Assembly (NCBI RefSeq): GCF_024580735.1
Contig: NZ_JANIJX010000001.1
Location: forward strand, 62,001 to 126,000
Length of the DNA stretch: 64,000 bases
From: Brevibacterium moorei
Lineage (GTDB): Bacteria > Actinomycetota > Actinomycetes > Actinomycetales > Brevibacteriaceae
Reading direction: 5' to 3'
Below, one piece after another: positions 1 to 8,412 of the stretch (position 1 is the stretch's first letter; each line of letters opens with the position of its first letter). The notes below the pieces were generated by a model that saw only the letters and a list, made by a program, of their open reading frames with translations, searched no databases and was not told where the DNA came from. The translations under genes were made by a program, and so were the position numbers.

Positions 1-226
1 TCAGCCAGCCGGCCAGGAATTCACCGCCGTGGGTGGAGTCGCCCAGGGCGAACAACAGTCCGGCGAAGACCAGCGCCAGCACCACGTAGAGGCCGACCCA
101 CAGGCCGGCCTCCTTCATGCTGGGCACGTGGGGGCGTTTGAGGATGATGAGCAGGTCGACCACGAGGATGAGGACGAGGACCACGAGGGATCCCGTCTCG
201 AACCACAGGGGTAGCTGGGTGTGCAT
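1..226 (-). CDS. TerC/Alx-family integral membrane protein, N-terminal part (runs off the window)
   Basis: This is the first 75 codons of a gene that continues past the left edge. The ATG at 226 follows a GAAAGG-like ribosome binding site. The fragment has two hydrophobic segments (about residues 11-29 and 42-60) separated by the short basic stretch KRPHVPSMKEA, and ends in GGEFLAGWL. Both the layout and the GxEFxAG-WL stretch match the start of TerC/Alx proteins, multi-pass membrane proteins linked to metal efflux, especially manganese, and to tellurite resistance. A yybP-ykoY riboswitch directly upstream (282-389) fits a manganese role, because this riboswitch class commonly controls TerC/Alx genes. 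The identification rests on only the N-terminus plus the leader; the catalytic-core transmembrane segments lie outside the window. Confidence 0.8.
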   Translation of the reverse strand, partial: MHTQLPLWFETGSLVVLVLILVVDLLIILKRPHVPSMKEAGLWVGLYVVLALVFAGLLFALGDSTHGGEFLAGWL

Positions 227-281
227 TGGGGCCTTTCGGAGGTTTCTGCGCCGTGTATAGCGTGTGCGTCACGGCCGCGAA

Positions 282-389
282 CATGAAAGTCTCTCCCGCG
301 CATACTGGATGCGCCCGCGGCCCCGGACCCCGGTATCAACCGGAGGTCGTGATGACGAGACCGCTGTTGCGGGATACTCCCCTTCCTTG
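282..389 (-). promoter_or_regulatory. yybP-ykoY family (Mn2+-sensing) riboswitch upstream of terC
   Basis: Read on the minus strand, the leader contains GGAAG followed by GGGAGTA and then TCCCGC. About 70 bases later come GCGGGA, GAGA and CTTTC. GGAAG (382-386) pairs with CTTTC (285-289) as P1 and TCCCGC (369-374) pairs with GCGGGA (294-299) as P2. Together they frame the GGGGAGTA/GAGAC internal loop that defines yybP-ykoY RNAs. A small hairpin, CGTCATCACG, lies in between. The element starts just downstream of a TAGAAT -10 box and ends about 55 bases before the terC start. Members of this class sense Mn2+ and raise expression of exporters. Whether control here is by termination or by translation is not clear, since no obvious terminator with a U-run follows. 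Confidence 0.75.
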
Positions 390-396
390 CCCGTAT

Positions 397-402
397 ATTC
401 TA
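397..402 (-). promoter_or_regulatory. -10 box of the terC leader transcript
   Basis: The minus-strand hexamer TAGAAT would place the transcription start near 390, exactly at the 5' edge of the riboswitch. A good -35 box is not evident (CTCAAG lies 16 bases upstream). The site lies just beyond the uvrB stop codon, so terC can be transcribed independently of uvrB. Confidence 0.5.
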
Positions 403-428
403 CACGCGCGCAGACCACCTTGAGGTTC

Positions 429-2612
429 TCAGATGCCCTCGCGCTGCATCTGCCGCAGCTCCTTCTTCAGATCCGCCAGCTCATCGCGCAGCCGCGCGGC
501 CAATTCGAACTGCAGTTCGGCCGCCGCATTGTGCATCTGCTCGGTCAGAGAGGCGATGAGCTCGCCCAGGTCCCCCGTCGGAGTTCCCCCGGCCGCCCGC
601 CCGGCCTTGGCCCGCTGCTCATCGCTGAGCGTCGAGTTGTACCCGCGCTTGCCCTTGCCGTAGTCGAATTCGGTGAGCAGTTCGCGGGTGTCCTCGTCCT
701 CGCGCTGCAGGCGTTCGGTGATATCGGCGATCTTCTTCACCAGGGGCTGTGGGTCGACGCCGTGGTCGATGTTGTACTGGTTCTGCACCGCCCGCCGGCG
801 CTCCGTCTCGTCGATCGCCGTGCGCATCGACGGGGTGATCCGGTCGGCGTACATGTGGACCTCGCCGTTGACGTTGCGGGCCGCGCGCCCGATCGTCTGA
901 ATCAGCGAACGTTCGGAGCGCAGGAAGCCCTCCTTGTCCGCGTCGAGGATCGCCACGAGGGACACCTCGGGCAGGTCCAGGCCCTCGCGCAGCAGGTTGA
1001 TGCCGATGAGGACGTCGAATTCCCCTGCGCGCAGTTCGCTGAGCAGTTCGACGCGGCGCAGGGTGTCGACGTCCGAATGGAGGTACTGCACGCGGATGCC
1101 GTTTTCCAGGAAGTAGTCGGTGAGGTCCTCGGCCATCTTCTTCGTCAGGGTCGTCACCAGTACGCGTTCATTGCGTTCGACCCGGGTGTTGATCTCTCCG
1201 ATCAGGTCGTCGATCTGGCCGCGGGTGGGCTTGACCGTGATCTTGGGGTCGAGCAGTCCGGTCGGGCGGATGATCTGTTCGACGGTACCGCGAGCGCGTT
1301 CGGTTTCGAAGTCCCCTGGGGTGGCGGAGAGGTAGACGGTCTGGCCGACGCGTTCGAGGAACTCGTCGAATTTCAGCGGTCGGTTGTCCATGGCGCTGGG
1401 CAGGCGGAAGCCGTGTTCGACCAGGGTGCGTTTGCGCGACATATCCCCTTCGTACATGCCGCCGATCTGTGGGACGGTGACGTGGGATTCGTCGATGACC
1501 AGGAGGAAGTCCTCGGGGAAGTAGTCGAGCAGGCAGTTCGGGGCGGTGCCGGCGGCACGGCCGTCGATGTGTCTGGAGTAGTTCTCGATACCCGAGGTGA
1601 AACCCATGGAGGCCATCATCTCCAGGTCGTAGGTGGTGCGCATCTTCAGGCGTTGGGCTTCGAGCATCTTGCCCTGTTTCTCCAGTTCGGCCAGGCGTGT
1701 CTGGAGTTCGTCCTCGATATCGCCGATGGCCCTGGCCATCCGCTGTTCGCCGGCGACGTAGTGGCTGGCGGGGAAGATGTGGATGATCTCCTCGGTGCGC
1801 ACGATTTCCCCTGTCAGGGGGTGGAGGGTGTAGAGCGCTTCGATCTCGTCGCCGAAGAATTCGATGCGCAGGGCCAGCTCCTCGTATTGCGGGATGATCT
1901 CCACGGTGTCTCCGCGGACGCGGAAGGTGCCGCGGGTGAAGGCCATGTCGTTGCGGGTGTACTGCATACCGACGAAGCGTTTGAGCAGGTCGTCGCGGTC
2001 GACTTCCTGCCCGACTTCCAGGGAGACCATCCGGTCGACGTATTCCTCCGGGGTGCCCAGGCCGTAGATGCAGGAGACGGTGGAGACGACGACGGTGTCC
2101 CGGCGGGTCAACAGGGCGTTGGTGGCGGAGTGGCGCAGTCGTTCGACCTCGTCGTTGATCGAGGAGTCCTTCTCGATGAAGGTGTCCGTCTGGGGGACGT
2201 AGGCCTCGGGCTGGTAGTAGTCGTAGTAGGACACGAAGTATTCGACCGCATTGTTGGGCAGGAGTTGTTTGAACTCGTTGGCCAGCTGGGCTGCCAGGGT
2301 CTTGTTCGGGGCCATTACCAGGGTGGGGCGCTGGACTTGTTCGATCAGCCAGGCGGTGGTCGCCGATTTGCCGGTGCCGGTAGCACCCAGGAGCACGATG
2401 TCCTTCTCGCCGCTCTCCAGGCGCGAGCTGATCTCCCTGATCGCGGTGGGTTGGTCGCCGGCGGGCTGGTATTCGCTGATGACTTCGAAGGGCGCCACCG
2501 AGCGGGTCACGTGGGGACGGTGGCCCACCTGTGGACGCGGCTGATCGACGGCTGTGCGTTCACTCGTGTCAACGGGGTGCGCGGGCGTTGTCCCGGTGGT
2601 TTCTTCGGCCAT
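429..2612 (-). CDS. uvrB: Excinuclease ABC subunit B
   Basis: UvrB is the damage-verifying helicase-like subunit of nucleotide excision repair; it takes DNA from UvrA2 and recruits UvrC. The 727-residue product has Walker A GATGTGKS at 76-83, the aromatic beta-hairpin that clamps DNA ([14 protein letters not shown], about 125-138), and the Walker B motif DESH at 374-377. The superfamily 2 helicase motifs are in the second half (for example [12 protein letters not shown] and [14 protein letters not shown]). A C-terminal UVR coiled-coil for UvrC contact is at about 685-725. Most homologues lack the first roughly 35 residues, a low-complexity extension; no better-supported internal start is obvious. 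A LexA-like box lies 30 bases upstream. The gene is separated from livF by 75 bases and probably has its own promoter. Confidence 0.97.
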   Translation of the reverse strand: MAEETTGTTPAHPVDTSERTAVDQPRPQVGHRPHVTRSVAPFEVISEYQPAGDQPTAIREISSRLESGEKDIVLLGATGTGKSATTAWLIEQVQRPTLVMAPNKTLAAQLANEFKQLLPNNAVEYFVSYYDYYQPEAYVPQTDTFIEKDSSINDEVERLRHSATNALLTRRDTVVVSTVSCIYGLGTPEEYVDRMVSLEVGQEVDRDDLLKRFVGMQYTRNDMAFTRGTFRVRGDTVEIIPQYEELALRIEFFGDEIEALYTLHPLTGEIVRTEEIIHIFPASHYVAGEQRMARAIGDIEDELQTRLAELEKQGKMLEAQRLKMRTTYDLEMMASMGFTSGIENYSRHIDGRAAGTAPNCLLDYFPEDFLLVIDESHVTVPQIGGMYEGDMSRKRTLVEHGFRLPSAMDNRPLKFDEFLERVGQTVYLSATPGDFETERARGTVEQIIRPTGLLDPKITVKPTRGQIDDLIGEINTRVERNERVLVTTLTKKMAEDLTDYFLENGIRVQYLHSDVDTLRRVELLSELRAGEFDVLIGINLLREGLDLPEVSLVAILDADKEGFLRSERSLIQTIGRAARNVNGEVHMYADRITPSMRTAIDETERRRAVQNQYNIDHGVDPQPLVKKIADITERLQREDEDTRELLTEFDYGKGKRGYNSTLSDEQRAKAGRAAGGTPTGDLGELIASLTEQMHNAAAELQFELAARLRDELADLKKELRQMQREGI

Positions 2613-2641
2613 GCCACCAGGATAACGCCCGCGCCGGCTAT

Positions 2642-2657
2642 TCGAATATGTTTTCTA
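2642..2657 (-). promoter_or_regulatory. Candidate LexA/SOS box upstream of uvrB
   Basis: The plus-strand 16-mer TCGAATATGTTTTCTA matches 11 of the 14 specified positions of the actinobacterial and Bacillus-type SOS consensus TCGAACANNTGTTCGA. It sits 30 bases upstream of the uvrB start, in the only gap between livF and uvrB. The right half-site is imperfect, so binding may be weak. Confidence 0.45.
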
Positions 2658-2687
2658 CCACGGAGTGGTTCTCCCCGGCCCCGTGTC

Positions 2688-3398
2688 CTATCCGATGCCC
2701 AGGTAGGCCTCTTTGATGCTGTCATCGGCCAGTAGTTCGCCACCGGTGCCCGTGCGGGTGATCGCGCCGGTCTCCAGGACCAGGGCGTGATCGGCGATCG
2801 CGAGCGCCTGGTTGGCATTCTGTTCGACCAACAGCACCGTGGTGCCCTGCGCGTTGATCTCCTTGATGATCTTGAAGATCTGTCGGATGAACTGTGGCGC
2901 CAGGCCCATGGAGGGCTCGTCGAGCAGCAGTACTTCCGGTTCTGCCATCAGTGCCCTGGCGATCGCCAGCATCTGCTGTTCGCCACCGGACATGGTGCCG
3001 CCCAGCTGGGTCCTGCGCTCCTTGAGTCGGGGGAACAGATCGAAGACCCGGTCGTAGGCATTCGCCGCACGTTTGCCCGAGCGTGAGTAGGTGCCCATCT
3101 CGAGGTTCTCCACCACGGTCATTCCGGGGAAGATCCCGCGGCCCTCCGGCACCAGGGAGATGCCCATGCCGACCCGCTTATGGCCTTTGATCTTCGTGAT
3201 GTCCTGGCCGTTGAACACGATCGAGCCGCGGGAGGGGTTGAGCAGGCCCGCGACGGTGCGCATCGTCGTCGTCTTGCCGGCGCCATTGGCGCCGATCAGG
3301 GTGACGACCTCTCCCCTGTCCACCTGCAGGTCGAGCTTTTCGATGGCCCTGATGCGGCCGTATTTGACTTCGAGGTCGTTGATCTCAAGCACTGGCAT
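2688..3398 (-). CDS. livF: Branched-chain amino acid ABC transporter, ATP-binding protein LivF
   Basis: This is the second ATPase of a Liv-type importer for leucine, isoleucine and valine or related amides. The 236-residue protein has Walker A GANGAGKTT (36-44), the signature MSGGEQQ, and Walker B LLLDEPSMGLAP. As usual for LivF, the switch-loop His position reads EQN. Two in-frame ATGs are possible. The ATG at 3398 lies nine bases after AGGAGG, while the ATG at 3404 is only three bases away, so 3398 is preferred. The start codon lies inside the livG 3' end (livG stops at 3385), giving translational coupling. It is the last gene of livKHMGF. Confidence 0.95.
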   Translation of the reverse strand: MPVLEINDLEVKYGRIRAIEKLDLQVDRGEVVTLIGANGAGKTTTMRTVAGLLNPSRGSIVFNGQDITKIKGHKRVGMGISLVPEGRGIFPGMTVVENLEMGTYSRSGKRAANAYDRVFDLFPRLKERRTQLGGTMSGGEQQMLAIARALMAEPEVLLLDEPSMGLAPQFIRQIFKIIKEINAQGTTVLLVEQNANQALAIADHALVLETGAITRTGTGGELLADDSIKEAYLGIG

Positions 3399-4248
3399 CG
3401 TCATCTGCCTCCTGTCCCAGGTATGCGGCAATGACCGCGGGGTCCTCTTGAATGGCCTTGGGTACGTCGTCCGCGATCTTCTTGCCGAATTCCAGGACGA
3501 CGATTCGATCGGTCACGCCCATGACGAGTTTCATATCGTGTTCGATCAGCAGCACGGTGTAGCCCTCGTCGCGGATGGTGCGGATGAGCTCCATGAGCTC
3601 TTCCTTCTCCTTGGGGTTGAAGCCGGCGGCGGGTTCGTCCAGGCACAGGATTTTCGGGTCCGTGGCCAGGGCGCGGGCGATCTCCAGGCGGCGCTGGTAC
3701 CCGTAGGGCAGGTCCTTGGCCGGGTGCAGGGCACGGTCGGCGATGCCGACGAATTCCAGCAGCTCCATGCCCCGGTCGATGATCTGGCGCTCCTCCCGAT
3801 AGTGCCCCGGCAGCCGGAACATGGCGGAGAACATGCCGGTCTTATGGCGTGCGTCCAACCCGACGGCGACGTTCTCCAGCGCCGACATCTCGGAGAACAG
3901 TCGGATGTTCTGAAAGGTGCGGGCGAAGCCGGCGCGGGTGATCTGGTACTTCTTCTTCCCCAGTAGGCTCTTGCCCTCCAGGCGGACGTCGCCAGAGGAT
4001 GGCTTGTAGACCCCGGTCATGGCGTTGAAGCAGGTGGTCTTGCCCGCGCCGTTGGGGCCGATGAGGCCCAGGATCTCACCGCGCTTGATGTCGAAGGTGA
4101 CGTTGTCGAGTGCCGTCAGACCGCCGAACTTCACGGTCAGGCCCTTGACCTCGACCAGGGTTTCGCCCTCGGCAACCGCAATCGAGCGCTCGCTGGCGAC
4201 CTCGGCATCCGTATCGATCTCGAACTCGGGTGTTGTGGTCTCGCTCAT
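3385..4248 (-). CDS. livG: Branched-chain amino acid ABC transporter, ATP-binding protein LivG
   Basis: This is the first ATPase of the Liv importer. The 287-residue protein has Walker [10 protein letters not shown] (64-72), an ABC signature variant [15 protein letters not shown] in place of LSGGQ (common in LivG), Walker [13 protein letters not shown], and the H-loop LLIEHDM. About 30 extra residues precede the ABC fold; they are Glu/Thr-rich and may be unstructured. The start has a strong AGGAGG site and sits one base beyond the livM stop codon. LivG and LivF are expected to form the heterodimeric motor under LivH/LivM. Confidence 0.96.
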   Translation of the reverse strand: MSETTTPEFEIDTDAEVASERSIAVAEGETLVEVKGLTVKFGGLTALDNVTFDIKRGEILGLIGPNGAGKTTCFNAMTGVYKPSSGDVRLEGKSLLGKKKYQITRAGFARTFQNIRLFSEMSALENVAVGLDARHKTGMFSAMFRLPGHYREERQIIDRGMELLEFVGIADRALHPAKDLPYGYQRRLEIARALATDPKILCLDEPAAGFNPKEKEELMELIRTIRDEGYTVLLIEHDMKLVMGVTDRIVVLEFGKKIADDVPKAIQEDPAVIAAYLGQEADDDASA

Positions 4249-4249
4249 C

Positions 4250-5439
<1,190 letters not shown>

Positions 5440-5440
<1 letters not shown>

Positions 5441-6420
5441 CAGGCACGCTTCTTTCCGAGGTTGGAGCCCAGGATGCCGGTGGGGCGAATCATCAGGACG
5501 AGGATGAGCACGGCGAAGATGATGACGTCGGTCCACTGCGCGTTGCCCAGGAAGGCCGCGCCGAAGTTTCCGATCACGCCGATGAGCAGACCGCCCAGGA
5601 GGGCGCCGCGGATATTGCCGATGCCGCCGAGTACCGCTGCGGTGAAGGCCTTGATGCCGAGGATGAAACCACCGTCGTATTTAGCGCCGTCCGGGGTCTT
5701 CATCATCATGAACAGGGCTGCCGCGCCGGCCAGAGCACCGCCGATGACGAAGGTCGCCATGATGATGCGCTCCTTGTTCACGCCCATCAGGGTGGCGGTG
5801 TCGGGGTCTTCGGCCACCGCGCGGATACCGCGCCCCAGCTTGGTCCGGCCGACGATCTGATCGACGCAGATCATCATCAGCACCGCGGCGATGACGATGG
5901 TCAGCTGCAGCGAATCGATGATGCCGCCGAAGATGTCGAAGATCGGCTTGGGGACGAACATCTTGGTCTTCGGCTCCGGGCTGGGCCCGCGCCACAGGAA
6001 GAACAGGTACTGGATCACGAAGGACATGCCAATCGCGGTGATCAGGAAGACCAGCCGGGGTGCGCCCTTATCGCGCAGGGGCTTGTAGGCGATGCGTTCG
6101 ATCGCCAGGGCCACCAGTGCCGATACCGCCATGGCGACCAGCCCGGCCAGCACAAGGTCGAGGACCAGGAGGCCCAATGGCAGATTCGGGGCGGATGCGC
6201 CGAAGCCCAGGGCTGTGAGGAAGAAGGAGACTGCGAAGGCACCGGAGATGAAGACCTCCGAATGCGCGAAGTTGATGAGGTTGAGCACTCCGTAGACCAG
6301 GGTGTAGCCCAGGGCTACGAGCGCGTAGATGGAGCCCAGGGTCAGTCCATCGAAAATCGTCGACAGGAACAGGCCGGGGTCGGTGAAGACCCCGAAGTCG
6401 AATGTCAGCCAAGAATCCAT
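5440..6420 (-). CDS. livH: Branched-chain amino acid ABC transporter, permease LivH
   Basis: The 326-residue permease has about eight transmembrane segments. It carries the family stretches GLTLGSIYALVALGYTLVYG near the N-terminus, GRGIRAVAEDPDTATLMGVN in the coupling loop, and AAVLGGIGNIRGALLGGLLIG near the end. It lies 100 bases downstream of livK, and that gap contains a long GC-rich hairpin (6454-6492). The hairpin probably lowers permease expression relative to the binding protein. The ribosome binding site is weak (GAAAG). Confidence 0.96.
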
Positions 6421-6453
6421 AAGGATCGCTTTCGGTTCGTGGGGACCCGAACC

Positions 6454-6492
6454 GGAAACCGCACCCTGGGCGTCGCCCGGGGTGCGGTTTCC
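6454..6492 (-). terminator. Intercistronic stem-loop between livK and livH
   Basis: An 18-bp stem (arms 6454-6471 and 6475-6492; outer part GGAAACCGCACCC with GGGTGCGGTTTCC; one G-T pair) closes a three-base loop. No U-run follows on the minus strand. It is therefore more likely an attenuating or mRNA-stabilising structure that favours livK over livHMGF than a full terminator. This arrangement is common after solute-binding protein genes. Confidence 0.7.
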
Positions 6493-6520
6493 GCTACAGG
6501 TCGTCGTAGTGGAAGGTGGA

Positions 6521-7744
6521 TCAGTCGATCTTGCCGACGGACTTGATGGTGCCCTCGGTGGTCTTGTAGCCGTAGACCGCCTTATCGGTCAGCTCGCCCT
6601 TGTCGTCCCACTTGTAGGTCTTGCCGTAGCCGACGCCGTCATAGGAGGTGACGTAGTCCAGCAGACCCTTGCGGTCGGTCTTGCCCGCGTCGATGCCCGA
6701 GAGCAGCACGGTCGCGGTGTCGTAGCCCTCGACCGAGTAGGTGCCCGGCGCCTTGCCGTTGGAGACCTTCTCGTAGCCCTCGGAGAATTCGGGGATCAGA
6801 TCGCCCGGCACGCAGGCGCAGGTGAAGTAGGCGTTCTTCGCGGCATCGCCGGCCTGCTTGACGAAGGTGTCGTCCTTCACGCCGTCTGGGCCGATGAAGA
6901 CGCCCTCATAGCCCTTGTCGACCAGCGCGCTGTCGAAGGGCGCGCCCTCGGCGTAGTAGCCGGAGTAGATGACGGCGTCGGCCTTGGCCGACATCACCTT
7001 GGTCACGGTCGGGGCGAAGTCGCGCTGTTTGGTCAGCACCTTGTCCTCGCACACGACCTTGTCCCCCAGAGCCTCTTTGGTCTGCTTGGCCAGGCCCATG
7101 CCGTATTCGGAATCGTCCTGGATCAGGCAGACCTTGGACTTCCCGATCTTCTCCGCCAGCTGCGCCAGGGCCGGACCCTGGACTGTGTCGTTGCCCAAGC
7201 CGCGGAAGAAGGTCTTCCAACCGTTTGCCGTGAGGTCGGGACCGGTGGCCGCAGGGGTGATGTGGACCAGACCCGCGTCTTCGAAGACCTTGCCGGTCGA
7301 CTTCGACTCGCCGGAGAACGGCAGCCCCACGACGCCCAGAACCTTGGAGTTCTTCACGACTTGGGAAGTGGGTCCGGTGGCCTTCGAGGGATCGCCCTCC
7401 GTGTCGAGCTTGACGAGCTTGACCTGGCAGTCCTTGTTCGCCTCATTGTGTTCGTTGATCGCCTGCTGGACGCCATTGGAGATGTTCAGGCCCAGCTGGG
7501 CATTGTCGCCGGTTTGTGCGCCGACGTAGGCGATGGTGGTGTCGGAGTCGCACTTGGCATCGCCCTTCCCGGCTGCCTTGACGACGTTTTCGGGGACGTC
7601 GATCGTGTCGACGACGGGGAGTCCGCCTGCTTCGCCGGTTTCATCGGAGGAGGCGCCACTGGATTGGTTGGCGCAACCGGTCAGGGCCAGGCCCAGAGCG
7701 CTCACGGAGGCCGCGAGCGTGATCGCGAGGGAGTTTCTCTTCAT
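6521..7744 (-). CDS. livK: Branched-chain amino acid ABC transporter, substrate-binding lipoprotein LivK
   Basis: This is the extracytoplasmic binding protein of the Liv importer (407 residues). The start at 7744 gives a lipoprotein signal peptide: a basic MKRN, a hydrophobic core, and the lipobox LTGC with the lipidated Cys at 24. An ORF extension to 7786 would bury this signal and is rejected. The mature part has the two-lobe periplasmic-binding-protein type I fold signatures (IAYVGAQTGDNAQLG, VVGLPFSGESKST, LIQDDSEYGMG, DAVIYSGYYAEGAPF). It is the first gene of livKHMGF, with a TATAAT -10 box and a palindromic leader upstream. The exact substrate cannot be told from the sequence. Confidence 0.95.
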   Translation of the reverse strand: MKRNSLAITLAASVSALGLALTGCANQSSGASSDETGEAGGLPVVDTIDVPENVVKAAGKGDAKCDSDTTIAYVGAQTGDNAQLGLNISNGVQQAINEHNEANKDCQVKLVKLDTEGDPSKATGPTSQVVKNSKVLGVVGLPFSGESKSTGKVFEDAGLVHITPAATGPDLTANGWKTFFRGLGNDTVQGPALAQLAEKIGKSKVCLIQDDSEYGMGLAKQTKEALGDKVVCEDKVLTKQRDFAPTVTKVMSAKADAVIYSGYYAEGAPFDSALVDKGYEGVFIGPDGVKDDTFVKQAGDAAKNAYFTCACVPGDLIPEFSEGYEKVSNGKAPGTYSVEGYDTATVLLSGIDAGKTDRKGLLDYVTSYDGVGYGKTYKWDDKGELTDKAVYGYKTTEGTIKSVGKID

Positions 7745-7792
7745 CAGGAACCCATATCTTTCATCGTGTAATGCGAGGAGCATCACATTCCA

Positions 7793-7815
7793 AACATCCA
7801 GAATCTCAGGATGTT
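7793..7815. promoter_or_regulatory. Near-perfect 23-bp palindrome in the livK leader
   Basis: The arms AACATCC (7793-7799) and GGATGTT (7809-7815) are perfect inverted repeats. The nine bases between them can add two more pairs (GA with TC) across an A-A mismatch. The site lies 49 bases upstream of the livK start and about 55 bases downstream of the predicted transcription start. It could be an operator for a dimeric regulator or a leader hairpin. It does not match a consensus that I can name. Confidence 0.6.
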
Positions 7816-7875
7816 GTCAGAGTAGCGCATGGCATGAGATATGAGTCACAGGTAGGCCTGATTTGTGATTACAGA

Positions 7876-7881
7876 ATTATA
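7876..7881 (-). promoter_or_regulatory. -10 box of the liv operon promoter
   Basis: A perfect TATAAT on the minus strand lies in an AT-rich gap of a GC-rich genome. A weak -35 (CTGTTG) lies 17 bases upstream. The predicted start near 7869 gives a leader of about 125 bases before livK, which contains the palindrome at 7793-7815. Confidence 0.55.
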
Positions 7882-7977
7882 ACGCTATGTAACGTGGGCA
7901 ACAGGTCTCCAGCGAATGCGGGTTTGTGAAAAGCTTGAGTACATCATGACGATCTGTGACATGGAGGATGAACAAGC

Positions 7978-8412
7978 ATGACGCATACTTCGAGCGCCAC
8001 CGGCACATGGCGCGGCACCCTGGGGACCGGCACCGGCAGCGTCGACCTGACCGGCTCCCGGACGGTCACGCTGCCGCTGTCATGGGAGGCCGGGATCGCC
8101 GAGGAGGACCCGGCCAGTGGTACGACCACTCCCGAGGAGTTGCTGGCCTCTGCCCTGGCGGGCAGCTACGCCATGACCTTGGCCAATGCGCTGGCGGCTC
8201 AGGGAATCTCACCCGAGGTCGTCACAGCCGGCGCCGAAGTCGAGTTCGATCAGGACAAGGGGGTCACGGGAATCGACCTGACCGTGATCGTGCGAGCCGA
8301 GGGGCTGGTGCGGGCCGAGCTGCTCAATTGCGCCGAACGGACCAAACGGGCATGTCCCATCGCCCGTGTGCTGCACCGGGTGCCGCTGCGGCTCAGCGCC
8401 GATCTGGCCTAG
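7978..8412 (+). CDS. OsmC/Ohr-fold protein with Ser at the peroxidatic Cys position
   Basis: The 144-residue protein has the OsmC family layout: an N-terminal beta region, then TTTPEELLASALAGSYAM (50-66), and a C-terminal ACPIARVL (125-132). OsmC/Ohr enzymes reduce organic hydroperoxides with two cysteines. Aligned by eye with E. coli OsmC (PEELIGAAHAACFSM), the first, peroxidatic Cys is Ser63 here, while the second Cys (Cys126) is kept. An extra Cys is at 118. It may therefore not be a classical peroxidase. GGAGG lies 10 bases before the ATG. The gene is divergent from livK and convergent with coaE; the two genes share the tetranucleotide CTAG (8409-8412), which supplies both stop codons. 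Confidence 0.85.
   Translation: MTHTSSATGTWRGTLGTGTGSVDLTGSRTVTLPLSWEAGIAEEDPASGTTTPEELLASALAGSYAMTLANALAAQGISPEVVTAGAEVEFDQDKGVTGIDLTVIVRAEGLVRAELLNCAERTKRACPIARVLHRVPLRLSADLA

Noticed and set aside
264-2735. An 823-residue plus-strand open frame over uvrB
   Set aside because: It is antisense to a fully recognisable uvrB and shows low-complexity, frame-shadow composition without any family motif.
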